From Nitrospirota bacterium (GTDB lineage: Bacteria > Nitrospirota > Thermodesulfovibrionia > UBA6902): a stretch of DNA of 14,336 nt. Within the stretch, counting starts at the first letter, position 1. Each line of letters opens with the position of its first letter. The stretch is taken from positions 1 to 14,336 of the forward strand of contig WFVK01000356.1 in NCBI GenBank assembly GCA_015491705.1, read 5' to 3'. A program made the translations under genes and the position numbers. Shown here one piece after another: positions 1 to 7,769 of this stretch. The notes under the pieces are model-generated. The model was not told where the DNA came from. It searched no databases and saw only the letters and a list, made by a program, of their open reading frames with translations.

Positions 1-23
1 ATAATAAATATTTAAGGGTTAGC

Positions 24-52
24 TTGACTATAATTTAGTAATTAATTGTAAG
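24..52 (+). promoter_or_regulatory. candidate sigma-70 promoter for pcrA
   Basis: TTGACT at 24-29 (5 of 6 to consensus) lies 17 bases from TGTAAG at 47-52 (4 of 6). The first 85 bases are AT-rich, unlike the GC-rich coding sequence that follows. It would give a leader of about 45 bases for pcrA. This is a pattern match only, and no upstream gene is visible. Confidence 0.4.
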
Positions 53-104
53 TTCTTCCCGCAGGTTGTTTTCATAAATTAAAGACCAACTGCACGGGGG
101 CGGA

Positions 105-2216
105 ATGACCAGACACGCATTGCTGAAAGAGCTTAATCAACAGCAGAAAGACGCCGTAATCCACAACACCGGGCCGCTGCTTGTCCTCGCCGGCGCAGGA
201 AGCGGCAAGACAAAGGTGATCACCCACAGGTTTGCGTATCTTGCCACGGCACACAAGGTTTCTCCTTCATCCATCCTTGCCATGACCTTTACAAACAAGG
301 CCGCGGAGGAGATGAAGACAAGAATCGCAGATCTCACCGGCAGGAGCACAAACGGCCTTTGGATCGGCACGTTCCACTCCCTCTCCGCCCGCATCCTGAG
401 AAGGGACATCGACAGGCTCGGATACGGAAGGGATTTCTGCATTTATGACGACGGCGACTCAGGGAGTCTCATACGTTCGATCCTGAAGGAATTCAAGATA
501 CACGAGGCCCTGTACAAGGGCATACTGTCGAAGATATCATCCCTCAAGGCATCGCTCGTAGGGCCCGAGGAACTCCTCGCCAATGAAGACAGTTACGGCT
601 TTGATGAAAAGTTCGCCAGGGTTTACGTGCAGTACCAGGAGGAACTGAAGAGAAACAACGCCCTTGATTTCGACGACCTGATAATGTGCACTGTAAGGCT
701 CTGTGAAGAGCATCCCGATATCCTGAGGAAATACCAGGAAGCCTTCTCGCACATAATGATTGATGAATTCCAGGATACAAACGCCTCGCAGTACCGGCTC
801 TCGAGGCTCCTTGCAGCAGCGCACGAGAACATCTGTGTTGTGGGTGACGACGACCAGAGCATTTACAAATTCAGGGGCGCTGAGGTAAGGAACATTCATC
901 TTTTCCGGAATGATTTTAAGAAAACAAAGATTATAAGGCTTGAACAGAACTACAGGTCTACACAGAACATACTGGATATGGCGGACAGCGTAATCTCGCG
1001 CAGCCAGGACAGGATGCCCAAGAAGCTATGGACCGACAGGGGCAGGGGCGAGAAGATATATTACTGCACGACAATCAACGAGAAAGAAGAGGCGCGCTAT
1101 ATAGCGCAGTCAATCAAGGAGCTTTACCTCAAGGGCAAATACTCCTACAGGGATATAGCCGTGCTTTACAGGGTAAATCAGCAGTCCCGCGTCATTGAAG
1201 AGGCAATGAGGGAACACGGCCAGCCCTACCGCATATTCGGCGGCATAAGTTTTTACCAGAGGAAAGAGGTCAAGGACATTATCTCCTATCTTAAGGTCAT
1301 CGCCAACCCTGATGACTCCGTAAGTCTCAGGAGGATCATCAACTGCCCCCCGCGGCAGATCGGCGCCACCACTGTTGCAAGGGTGGAGAACGAGGCGCGC
1401 AAAAGGGAAGAGAGCCTTTATATGACCATGAAACATATCGTCACGAGCAACGGCTACACTGCTTCATTAAAAGACAAGATATACGGCTTTGTGGGGATTA
1501 TCGACGAGCTGATCGCGGTCAGGGACGCGGACCTGCAGGAGCTTATGAGGATGGTCTTTGAGAAGACGGGGTACCTCGAATGGGCGGGGGAAGAAAGGGC
1601 CGCCAATCTGATGGAACTGGCAGGTTCGGCAGCCGGCAAGGACCTCAGGGGGTTTCTCGACACTGCATCGCTGTTCAGCGGCCTGGATGAAGAAACTCAT
1701 GATGAAGATGCCGTCTCCCTCATGACGCTTCACAGCGCCAAGGGCCTTGAGTTTCCGGTGGTCTTCATCGCCGGAATCGAGGACGGGCTCATGCCGCATT
1801 TCCATGCAGTCAAGGACCCTGATGAGCTCGAGGAAGAGCGCAGGCTCTTTTATGTAGGCATTACAAGGGCACAGGATATGCTTGTCATGTCCGCCGCCAG
1901 AAAGCGCAGGCTCTACACGACCGTGCAGGAACAGCAGCCGTCGAGGTTTCTTGCAGATATACCGCAGGGATGCTATCACTGCATCGAGAAGCGGCCGAGG
2001 GCGGATGCGGTTGCAACATCCCCGGTCAAGGTGCCCCTGAGCCTGATGAATACATCCCCCTTTGCCGCAGGGGCGAGGGTCAAGCATCCGAAATGGGGGA
2101 TCGGGGTCGTCCGGGACAGCTACGGCGAGACCGATGACGTAAAGGTCATGGTGAATTTCTCCTCCGTGGGAATAAAGAGGCTTTCCCTCAAGTTCGCAAA
2201 CCTGGAGAAGATATGA
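105..2216 (+). CDS. pcrA: ATP-dependent DNA helicase PcrA/UvrD (superfamily 1)
   Basis: A 3'-to-5' superfamily 1A DNA helicase used in nucleotide excision repair, removal of recombination intermediates and clearing of replication-transcription conflicts. The 703 residues match the usual PcrA/UvrD length. Visible motifs in order: Q-motif LNQQQKDAV (10-18); Walker A AGAGSGKT (29-36); motif Ia around TFTNKAAEEM; Walker B DEFQD (220-224); motif III GDDDQSIYKFRGA; motif IV NYRST; motif V TLHSAKGLEF; and motif VI YVGITRA (583-589). The last ~45 residues, GARVKHPKWGIGVV onward, match the PcrA/UvrD C-terminal Tudor-like domain known to contact RNA polymerase. The start at 105 is only weakly supported by a GGGGGCGGA stretch at 96-104, but the N-terminus fits the family. 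The stop overlaps the gatC start in an ATGATG context, implying translational coupling. PcrA and UvrD cannot be separated by sequence alone. Confidence 0.96.
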   Translation: MTRHALLKELNQQQKDAVIHNTGPLLVLAGAGSGKTKVITHRFAYLATAHKVSPSSILAMTFTNKAAEEMKTRIADLTGRSTNGLWIGTFHSLSARILRRDIDRLGYGRDFCIYDDGDSGSLIRSILKEFKIHEALYKGILSKISSLKASLVGPEELLANEDSYGFDEKFARVYVQYQEELKRNNALDFDDLIMCTVRLCEEHPDILRKYQEAFSHIMIDEFQDTNASQYRLSRLLAAAHENICVVGDDDQSIYKFRGAEVRNIHLFRNDFKKTKIIRLEQNYRSTQNILDMADSVISRSQDRMPKKLWTDRGRGEKIYYCTTINEKEEARYIAQSIKELYLKGKYSYRDIAVLYRVNQQSRVIEEAMREHGQPYRIFGGISFYQRKEVKDIISYLKVIANPDDSVSLRRIINCPPRQIGATTVARVENEARKREESLYMTMKHIVTSNGYTASLKDKIYGFVGIIDELIAVRDADLQELMRMVFEKTGYLEWAGEERAANLMELAGSAAGKDLRGFLDTASLFSGLDEETHDEDAVSLMTLHSAKGLEFPVVFIAGIEDGLMPHFHAVKDPDELEEERRLFYVGITRAQDMLVMSAARKRRLYTTVQEQQPSRFLADIPQGCYHCIEKRPRADAVATSPVKVPLSLMNTSPFAAGARVKHPKWGIGVVRDSYGETDDVKVMVNFSSVGIKRLSLKFANLEKI

Positions 2217-2488
2217 TGGACATCGACCACGTCGCCCTGCTTGCGCGGCTTAAACTGACCGACATGGAAAAAGAGATTTTTTCAGAACAGGTTGTCAATA
2301 TAATCAGATACATAGACAAATTAAATGAACTTGATACCTCCGGTATAGAGCCCACCGCACATGTGCTCCCCATGAAAAACATCTTCAGGGAAGACAGAGT
2401 ACGGCCTTCCCTGCCCCGTGACAGCGCCCTGCAGAATGCCCCTGAAAGGGACGGCGGCTTTTACAGGGTCCCCAAAATTATTGAATAG
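2213..2488 (+). CDS. gatC: Asp-tRNA(Asn)/Glu-tRNA(Gln) amidotransferase subunit C
   Basis: The small subunit of the GatCAB complex, which amidates misacylated Glu-tRNA(Gln) and/or Asp-tRNA(Asn). GatC wraps around and stabilises GatA. The 91-residue length is typical. The N-terminal helix VALLARLKLTDMEKE, the YIDKLNELDTSGIEPTAHV segment and the C-terminal FYRVPKIIE are family hallmarks. Two ATG codons stand in tandem at 2213 and 2216. The first overlaps the pcrA stop, so the gene is probably translated by coupling to pcrA; either start is possible. The catalytic partners gatA and gatB are not in this window, so the complex is encoded at split loci or gatA lies elsewhere. The organism probably depends on indirect tRNA amidation for at least one amino acid. 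Confidence 0.94.
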   Translation: MMDIDHVALLARLKLTDMEKEIFSEQVVNIIRYIDKLNELDTSGIEPTAHVLPMKNIFREDRVRPSLPRDSALQNAPERDGGFYRVPKIIE

Positions 2489-2494
2489 GGCGCA

Positions 2495-2527
2495 TTGATT
2501 TGTTGTCCTGAAATCAGATAATATAAT
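2495..2527 (+). promoter_or_regulatory. candidate panD promoter with palindromic -10 region
   Basis: TTGATT at 2495-2500 is 16 bases from GATAAT at 2517-2522. A perfect TATAAT at 2522-2527 overlaps it. The -10 area sits in an inverted repeat, CAGAT (2515-2519) and ATCTG (2526-2530), separated by AATATA. This could be a regulator site or just a cruciform-prone AT stretch. It supports panD being transcribed separately from gatC. Confidence 0.45.
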
Positions 2528-2564
2528 CTGTTTGCCCCGGATTCTTGATGAGAAGGAGTTTATG

Positions 2565-2915
2565 ATGTTGAGATGCATGCTTAGGGCCAAAATTCACCAG
2601 GCGACTGTCACTGATTCCGACATAGCCTATGAGGGAAGCCTGACGGTTGATGAAAAACTGCTTGACGCCGCGGGCATACGTCCCTACGAGCAGGTGATGG
2701 TCAGCAATATGAACAACGGCGAGCGCTTTGAGACATACGTGATCCCCGGAAAGAGGGATTCGGGCGTTATCTGTCTCAACGGCCCTGCTGCAAGAAAGGG
2801 CACAAAGGGGGATGTGATCGTTATCTTCGCCTATTCATACTATGATGAAAAAGAGACAGGGGATTTTTCCCCGGTGATCATACGGCTGGACGGGAAAAAC
2901 AGGATAATCGGCTGA
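2565..2915 (+). CDS. panD: aspartate 1-decarboxylase (pyruvoyl-dependent)
   Basis: Makes beta-alanine from L-aspartate for pantothenate and coenzyme A synthesis, in the cytoplasm. The proenzyme cleaves itself at a Gly-Ser bond to generate the pyruvoyl cofactor. From ATG 2565 the product is 116 residues and the cleavage pair falls at G24-S25 in YEGS, the same numbering as the E. coli enzyme. This is why I prefer 2565 to the tandem ATG at 2562 or an in-frame TTG at 2532. An AGAAGGAG ribosome-binding site at 2551-2558 gives 6 bases of spacing to 2565 and only 3 to 2562. Other family signatures are K9 in RAKIHQA, LDAAGI, YVIPGKRDSGVICLNGPAAR and GDVIVIFAY. The C-terminus is slightly shorter than in E. 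coli (126 residues). No other pantothenate gene is nearby. Confidence 0.95.
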   Translation: MLRCMLRAKIHQATVTDSDIAYEGSLTVDEKLLDAAGIRPYEQVMVSNMNNGERFETYVIPGKRDSGVICLNGPAARKGTKGDVIVIFAYSYYDEKETGDFSPVIIRLDGKNRIIG

Positions 2916-3157
2916 CCCTTAAGCCTCCGGCCTTCCGGCAACGGCATGATATCCCTGAAAACTGCCCCGCACATATGCCGGCATCTATCCCAGGGGTGAT
3001 TTTTGAGTTCCGATTGGTCATTTTCATAGTTCCGCCACCCTGATACTCCCCCTCGGGGGCAAGGGGACAAAGGATGGCTCCTACGCCATTCTTGCTTAAA
3101 TAACGTCAAAAAGTATATTATTTCATTAATCCTGCACCGCAAGGGAGGTGAGACGGA
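2916..3157. other. 242-base non-coding gap between panD and rpsU
   Basis: No convincing gene. The gap holds weak inverted repeats: CCGG-CCTT-CCGG at 2927-2938, CGGCAT (2942-2947) with ATGCCG (2975-2980), and CCCCC (3048-3052) with GGGGG (3055-3059). None is followed by a T-run, so I do not call a terminator. The 3' third is AT-richer and carries the candidate rpsU promoter. Confidence 0.5.
3092..3119 (+). promoter_or_regulatory. candidate promoter for the rpsU-yqeY-NIF3-dnaG cluster
   Basis: TTGCTT at 3092-3097 is followed after 16 bases by TATATT at 3114-3119 (5 of 6). Transcription would begin near 3126, giving a ~30-base leader with a strong GGGAGGTGA ribosome-binding site at 3143-3151, 6 bases before the rpsU ATG. 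Confidence 0.45.
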
Positions 3158-3358
3158 ATGCCTGTGGTGAAGGTCAAGGCAAACGAGTCTTTTGAAAATG
3201 CTCTCCGCAAATTCAAAAAGCAGTGTGAACGGGAAGGGATCATCTCCGAGGTGAAAAAGAGAGAGCATTATGATAAACCAAGTGTAAAAAGAAAAAAGAA
3301 GGCCTTAGCAGCCAGGAAAAAAGTCGCTAAAAAACTCAGGATGATGTCATCGAGGTAG
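3158..3358 (+). CDS. rpsU: 30S ribosomal protein bS21
   Basis: A small basic protein of the 30S subunit, near the platform and the 3' end of 16S rRNA, that assists mRNA engagement at initiation. The 66 residues match the family length. [39 protein letters not shown] is a textbook bS21 core (residues 4-42), followed by a lysine/arginine-rich tail that contacts rRNA. A near-perfect Shine-Dalgarno site, GGGAGGTGA, ends 6 bases before the ATG. It leads the cluster, as rpsU does in the classical rpsU-dnaG-rpoD operon, and yqeY follows after 4 bases. The strong ribosome-binding site suggests much higher expression than downstream dnaG. Confidence 0.97.
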   Translation: MPVVKVKANESFENALRKFKKQCEREGIISEVKKREHYDKPSVKRKKKALAARKKVAKKLRMMSSR

Positions 3359-3362
3359 GGAA

Positions 3363-3809
3363 ATGTCCATATCCGCAAGAATCGAAGATGATCTCAGGAA
3401 TGCCCTGAAGTCAGGAGATAAAAACAGGGTCTCCGTGCTGAGGATGATCAAATCGGCCGTTAAGAACAGGGCGATTGAGAAAGGGGAGCCTCCCACTGAT
3501 GAGGATGTTCAGGCGGTGCTGATGTCTTTTGCGAAAAAGGCAAACGAGTCCATCGGCCAGTTCTCAAAGGCCGGCAGGACGGACCTCGCCGAAAAGGAAC
3601 AGGCCGAGCTGGCCGTTGTCCGCCAGTACCTGCCGGAGCAGCTCGGTGAAGACCGTATCCGGGAAATCGTCAGGGAGACAATCGATGAAACAGGGGCGGC
3701 GGGCGTCAGAGACATGGGCAGGGTGATGAAAGCCGTTATGGCAAAGATCAGAGGGCAGGCTGACGGCAGGCTTGTCAACAATATCGTCAGGAAGATGCTG
3801 GAGGCGTAA
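3363..3809 (+). CDS. yqeY: GatB/YqeY domain-containing protein
   Basis: A stand-alone version of the helical YqeY domain found at the C-terminus of GatB, where it contacts tRNA. The free-standing protein has no firmly established role, and tRNA-related function is an inference from GatB. The 148 residues match the family. Signatures include the N-terminal RIEDDLRNALKSGDK, RVSVLRMIKSAVKN, the central AELAVVRQYLPEQL and the C-terminal MGRVMKAVMAKIRGQADGR. A GAGGTAGGG site at 3352-3360 precedes the ATG. It lies 4 bases after rpsU and abuts the next gene with no spacer, so it is clearly co-transcribed. The rpsU-yqeY pairing is common in bacteria. Confidence 0.93.
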   Translation: MSISARIEDDLRNALKSGDKNRVSVLRMIKSAVKNRAIEKGEPPTDEDVQAVLMSFAKKANESIGQFSKAGRTDLAEKEQAELAVVRQYLPEQLGEDRIREIVRETIDETGAAGVRDMGRVMKAVMAKIRGQADGRLVNNIVRKMLEA

Positions 3810-4769
3810 ATGAAACTGAAGAAGCTTTACGACACTGTTGTTGCAAAGGGTATCGAGGCGGATCCGCGCGGCAGGGAGGCCGTTCTGAAATCACTGGAGA
3901 AAAAGAAAAAGGCCTACGAGGAAATGAAAGAAGAGGACAGGGAGTTCTTTGATACAGAGAGCCTGACCAATCCGTATGCGGACACGAGAATACTTTACGG
4001 GACAGGCGAGGAGGAAATCGGGACCGTTCTTGTAGGCATTGACATGGAGATGGGGGAAATCCTTCTTGCCGACAGGCTGTCCCAGAAAGGGCGGAAGATC
4101 GATCTTGTAATAGCCCACCATCCCGAGGGAAAAGCATATGCCAATTTTTACGAGGTCATGCATATGCAGGCCGGCATACTCAAAAAGTTCGGCGTGCCCA
4201 TAAACATTGCGGAAGACCTTCTTGAGGGCAGGATCAAAGAGGTACAGAGAAGGCTTGCGCCGGTAAACCATACAAGGGCCTCGGACATGGCCCGGCTGCT
4301 TGATATACCGTTCATGTGCATGCATACTCCCGCGGACAACATGGTGGCAGGCTATCTCCAGAAGACCTTCGACGAAAAGGCGCCTGATACACTCGGGGAC
4401 ATACTGAAAATTCTGAAAGAAATCCCGGAGTACCGCGAGGCGGCGAAAAACAATGCAGGCCCGCATATCCTGCTTGGTTCAGCGGGCAGGAGCGCGGGAA
4501 AGATATTCGTCGACATGACAGGGGGCACGGAGGGGGCGAAGGATATCTTCGAGAGCATCGCCAATTCCGGGATAAACACGATTGTGGCAATGCACCTCAG
4601 CGAGGACCACAGGAAAAAGGCTGAAAAGCATCACGTCAATGTTGTAATAGCCGGGCATATCTCGAGCGACAATCTCGGCATAAACCTGATGCTTGACGAG
4701 CTTCAGAAAGAAGGCGGGCTGGAAATAACAGCGTGTTCCGGTTTCAGAAGATTCAGCAGGAAGAAGTAG
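3810..4769 (+). CDS. NIF3/DUF34-family putative metal-dependent protein, long variant
   Basis: A member of the NIF3 (YbgI, DUF34) family, cytosolic proteins with a two-metal centre. The cellular function is unsettled, so I give no reaction. The predicted metal ligands can be read by analogy with E. coli YbgI: H103-H104 in VIAHHPEG, D176 in MHTPADN, and H283 with D287 in AGHISSD. The last position is usually Glu, so Asp is a conservative change. The 319 residues exceed the ~250 of the minimal form. There is a charged, helix-prone N-terminal extension of ~70 residues (KSLEKKKKAYEEMKEEDRE), and about 68 residues separate HH from the HT..D motif. GGAGG at 3800-3804 is the ribosome-binding site, and the ATG directly follows the yqeY stop. 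It sits 10 bases before dnaG, so it is part of the same transcript. Family assignment is confident; function is not. Confidence 0.85.
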   Translation: MKLKKLYDTVVAKGIEADPRGREAVLKSLEKKKKAYEEMKEEDREFFDTESLTNPYADTRILYGTGEEEIGTVLVGIDMEMGEILLADRLSQKGRKIDLVIAHHPEGKAYANFYEVMHMQAGILKKFGVPINIAEDLLEGRIKEVQRRLAPVNHTRASDMARLLDIPFMCMHTPADNMVAGYLQKTFDEKAPDTLGDILKILKEIPEYREAAKNNAGPHILLGSAGRSAGKIFVDMTGGTEGAKDIFESIANSGINTIVAMHLSEDHRKKAEKHHVNVVIAGHISSDNLGINLMLDELQKEGGLEITACSGFRRFSRKK

Positions 4770-4779
4770 AGCAGGAAAC

Positions 4780-6492
4780 ATGCCGTTCAGCGACAGGGCC
4801 CTCGATGAGATCAAGGACAGGATAGATATCGTTGACCTCATATCCGACTATGTCCATCTGAAAAAAACAGGGCAGAACTGGAAGGGTCTCTGTCCGTTCC
4901 ACAGTGAGAAAACCCCGTCTTTTACAGTAAGCCCGGCAAAACAGATATTTCACTGCTTCGGCTGCGGCAGCGGCGGGGATATCTTCACCTTTCTCGTACG
5001 CTATGAGAATCTTACATTCCCGGAAGCCCTGAGGATGCTTGCCGCAAGGGCGGGTGTCACCCTTGAGCAGGCACAGCAGTCCGCTGCACGGGGCGGGGAA
5101 AAAGAGACCCTGCTCAACATGCACAGGGACGCCCTGGAGTTTTTCCGGCGCAGCCTTGCAGGGAACCATAGGGCCGCGGAATATCTCGGCTCACGGGGCA
5201 TAGGTGCCGACGCGCAGGAGGTCTTTTCCCTGGGCTATGCACCGAAATCGTGGAACGGCCTGCTGTCATATCTCGGCCGCAGGGGCTACAAGCCCGAGGC
5301 CGTCAACAAAGCCGGCCTTGCCGCAAAGGGCCGGAGCGGTTATTACGACACATTCAGGGACAGGATCATCTTTCCCATTTATGACCTCAAGGGGGATGTG
5401 GTCGCCTTCGGCGGCAGGTCAATAGACGCCGCCTCCGAGCCGAAGTATTTAAATTCCCCGGAGACCCCCATCTTCAACAAGCGCAGGGTTCTTTACGGCC
5501 TTCACCGTGCAAAAAAATCCATAAGGGAGACCGGCAACGTACTGTTCATGGAGGGCTATATAGATGTTATAACCGCCCATGTGCATGACTTCTCAAACGC
5601 CGTCGCGCCGCTTGGAACGGCCCTCACGCAGGAGCACGGCAAACTGATAAAGAGATTCACGGAAAATGTGGTCATTGTCTTTGACAGCGACCCCGCCGGC
5701 ATAAAGGCGGCCAGGAACGCCGCCAACATACTCTTTGAGAGCGGACTCGATGTGAGGGTGCTGTCACTGCCGGCGGGTCAAGACCCCGACGGTTTTCTCA
5801 GGAGCAGGGGCCGGGAGGCCTTCGGCAGGCTCCTGGAGCATTCCCTGTCCATTATCGAATTCCACATGATGCAGGGCGGGGACAAACGCCTGACCGCGCG
5901 CGAGGCCATAGAGACGATCTCCAGGGTGCAGGACCGTGTCCTGCAGGGCGAATATGTGAAAATGCTCTCGGAGAAGCTCGGGATCAACGAGGTCTTTGTC
6001 ATGGAAGAGCTCAGGAAAAAGACCGGGCGCACGGGCAGGAGATACAGGACACCCGCCCCGGCACAGGCACGGCCGGCGCCGCCGTCAATTCCCCTGTACG
6101 AGCTCTATATCATCCGGATACTCCTGCAGATGCCTGAAAAAGCCGGGGAGGTCTCCGGCATCCTTTCAGAGGATGACTTCAGGGATGCGGCTGCAAGGGG
6201 GATATTCAGAAAGATCAGGGAGGGGACAACCGGGCTCAAGGAACTGATGTCAAGGTGCGGGGACAGCGAAAGGGACCTCCTCAGCCGGATATCCCTTGCA
6301 GATGATTTTGAGGAGCCGGAAAAGGTGCTCCGTGACTGTATAAAGAGACTGAAAGACGACAAGCTCGGGGTCCTGCTGCAGGAGATTCAGAAAAAGATAA
6401 AAGACGCGGAGCTGAAAAAGGACTTTGATCTCCTGAGGAATCTCCAGAAAGAGCAGCAGGAACTCCTTTGCCGCAGGGCTATTGAAAAATAG
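4780..6492 (+). CDS. dnaG: DNA primase
   Basis: Synthesises RNA primers on the lagging strand and works with the replicative helicase DnaB. The 570 residues compare with 581 in E. coli. The CHC2 zinc-binding domain is at the N-terminus, with ligands C38, H41, C59 and C62 in CPFHSEKTPSF and HCFGCG. The central catalytic core contains EGYIDVI (258-264) with the Toprim glutamate, and the Toprim aspartates in FDSDPAG (D302, D304). A basic, proline-rich linker near residues 420-435 precedes the helical helicase-interaction domain, which ends in a charged coiled-coil-like tail. The ATG is preceded by GCAGGAAAC and follows the NIF3-like gene by 10 bases. rpoD, a common downstream partner, is missing and rpmE follows instead. 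Confidence 0.97.
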   Translation: MPFSDRALDEIKDRIDIVDLISDYVHLKKTGQNWKGLCPFHSEKTPSFTVSPAKQIFHCFGCGSGGDIFTFLVRYENLTFPEALRMLAARAGVTLEQAQQSAARGGEKETLLNMHRDALEFFRRSLAGNHRAAEYLGSRGIGADAQEVFSLGYAPKSWNGLLSYLGRRGYKPEAVNKAGLAAKGRSGYYDTFRDRIIFPIYDLKGDVVAFGGRSIDAASEPKYLNSPETPIFNKRRVLYGLHRAKKSIRETGNVLFMEGYIDVITAHVHDFSNAVAPLGTALTQEHGKLIKRFTENVVIVFDSDPAGIKAARNAANILFESGLDVRVLSLPAGQDPDGFLRSRGREAFGRLLEHSLSIIEFHMMQGGDKRLTAREAIETISRVQDRVLQGEYVKMLSEKLGINEVFVMEELRKKTGRTGRRYRTPAPAQARPAPPSIPLYELYIIRILLQMPEKAGEVSGILSEDDFRDAAARGIFRKIREGTTGLKELMSRCGDSERDLLSRISLADDFEEPEKVLRDCIKRLKDDKLGVLLQEIQKKIKDAELKKDFDLLRNLQKEQQELLCRRAIEK

Positions 6493-6511
6493 CCGGTGTG
6501 TCTGTTATATT
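6482..6511 (+). promoter_or_regulatory. candidate rpmE promoter overlapping the dnaG stop
   Basis: TTGAAA at 6482-6487 (5 of 6) and TATATT at 6506-6511 (5 of 6) are separated by 18 bases and straddle the end of dnaG. This would let the ribosomal protein gene rpmE be expressed above the level of the dnaG transcript, with a very short leader. Confidence 0.45.
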
Positions 6512-6529
6512 TAATATTCGGAGGTTATA

Positions 6530-6736
6530 GTGAAAGAGAAAATTCATCCGGAAATGAAAGAAGTCAGGGCGGTATGCGCCTGCGGAGAGTCATTCACCAC
6601 CATGTCCACACAGGATTCCATACACGTGGATATATGCTCCAAGTGCCATCCGTTTTTCACTGGCAAGCAGAAACTGGTTGACGCTGAAGGAAGGGTCGAA
6701 AAATTCAGGAAGAAATACGCTAAACACAACAAGTAG
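6530..6736 (+). CDS. rpmE: 50S ribosomal protein bL31, zinc-binding type
   Basis: A small protein of the 50S subunit that helps form an intersubunit bridge. The 68 residues fit the type A bL31 family. The N-terminal MKEKIHPEM and the pattern C16-x-C18 with C36-x2-C39 ([17 protein letters not shown]) mark the zinc-containing form rather than the zinc-independent paralogue, which lacks these cysteines. The GTG start is set by GGAGG at 6520-6524 with 5 bases of spacing. An overlapping frame starting at 6496 is a shadow. A candidate promoter overlaps the dnaG stop and a strong terminator follows, so it may be expressed partly as a single gene. No Zur-like site was recognised. Confidence 0.96.
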   Translation: MKEKIHPEMKEVRAVCACGESFTTMSTQDSIHVDICSKCHPFFTGKQKLVDAEGRVEKFRKKYAKHNK

Positions 6737-6745
6737 CCTTGCTTG

Positions 6746-6801
6746 AAAAGGAAATCACGCGGCTTGTATTGTTACGGGAGATGCGGGATTTCCTTTTTTT
6801 T
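6746..6801 (+). terminator. strong Rho-independent terminator after rpmE
   Basis: AAAAGGAAATC at 6746-6756 pairs perfectly (11 bp) with GATTTCCTTTT at 6787-6797. Inner pairs CGC (6758-6760) and GCG (6783-6785) extend the stem past one mismatch. A run of 8 T at 6794-6801 follows. It ends the rpsU-to-rpmE cluster. Confidence 0.88.
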
Positions 6802-6863
6802 GTTGTGTGCTGCAAGGGCTTTAAATCAACTGCATGGATAATTCAGAAAGGAGACCAGAATAA

Positions 6864-7769
6864 ATGAGCGACATCGGCGGACAGGCGGTCATCGAGGGCG
6901 TAATGATGAGGTCGGGAAACGTGTACACGGTCGCTGTCAGAAACCCCGAAAAGGAGATCGTCCTCAGGAGGGAAAACATCAGCGAACCGCCCAAACCCCT
7001 GAAATGGCCACTGGCAAGGGGAGTGGTCGCGCTGGTGCAGGCCCTCTCCATAGGGATAAAGGCCCTCCTGTACTCTGCCGAGGCATCCGGGCAGGAAGAG
7101 GAGAAGCCGTCGTCCCTGTCACTGGTTATGACCGTGGGCCTGGCATTTGTCATAGGCATCGGCCTGTTTCTCCTGTTTCCGCTGTACGGCACCAGGCTGC
7201 TGGGGGAGTTCTTTCAGTCAATAAAGGAAAGCTCCCTCGTGTTCAACCTCGTGGATGGAATCCTCAGGGTGACGGTCTTTCTCGCCTACATCCTGCTGAT
7301 ACGCATAAGCCGGGACATAAGGAGGGTCTTTGAGTATCACGGGGCCGAGCACAAGGCAGTCCATGCCTTTGAGGCCGGTGTTGAGCTTACCCCCGAGAAT
7401 GCGGACAGATACAGCACCCTGCACCCCAGGTGCGGGACGAGCTTCCTGCTTATCGTGATGATGATGAGCATCCTGATCTTCTCCCTTATACCGAAGGACT
7501 GGCCCTTTATTGAAAAATTCCTGTCAAGGGTGGTGCTCATCCCCCTGATTGCGGGGTTGTCTTATGAATTCATCAAGTTTTCATCAAAGAGAATGAATAA
7601 CAAGTTCATCCGCCTGACGGCAATGCCCGGCCTGTGGCTTCAGAAGCTCACAACAGGCGCGCCCTCGCTCGACCAGATAGAGGTTGCTGTAAAGGCATTA
7701 AAGGAAGTGCTGAACATGGACCCTGAACGCAGGCAGAAGCGGGAGAGTGAACTGAATGTTATTGGATAA
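6864..7769 (+). CDS. DUF1385 (YqhQ-like) membrane protein
   Basis: A conserved integral membrane protein of the DUF1385 family. Its biochemical role is not something I can state. The 301 residues are the usual length. Family signatures are [12 protein letters not shown] at 5-16, YHGAEHK at 158-164 and HPRCGTSF at 187-194. The conserved His, Glu and Cys residues of the last two could form a metal or catalytic site, which is an inference. Hydrophobic segments are near 85-108, 130-148, 193-209 and 219-237, with an amphipathic stretch at 48-72. AAAGGAGA at 6847-6854 is a clear ribosome-binding site, 9 bases before the ATG. It heads the operon with prfA, prmC and murA, and its last 14 bases overlap prfA. 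I saw no strong promoter between the terminator at 6801 and the ATG. Confidence 0.9.
   Translation: MSDIGGQAVIEGVMMRSGNVYTVAVRNPEKEIVLRRENISEPPKPLKWPLARGVVALVQALSIGIKALLYSAEASGQEEEKPSSLSLVMTVGLAFVIGIGLFLLFPLYGTRLLGEFFQSIKESSLVFNLVDGILRVTVFLAYILLIRISRDIRRVFEYHGAEHKAVHAFEAGVELTPENADRYSTLHPRCGTSFLLIVMMMSILIFSLIPKDWPFIEKFLSRVVLIPLIAGLSYEFIKFSSKRMNNKFIRLTAMPGLWLQKLTTGAPSLDQIEVAVKALKEVLNMDPERRQKRESELNVIG

Noticed and set aside
2004..2022. GGATG...GTTGCAAC...CATCC inverted repeat inside pcrA, resembling the leader element ends
   Set aside because: It lies within conserved-frame coding sequence and lacks the GGTTT box and the AAGG block, so it is most likely coincidence.
1467..2087. A 206-codon open frame antisense to pcrA
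   Set aside because: It is a codon-bias shadow of the GC-rich helicase gene, with no family resemblance and no ribosome-binding site.
3048..3059. CCCCC-TC-GGGGG hairpin as a panD terminator
   Set aside because: The loop is too small for the full stem and no T-run follows.
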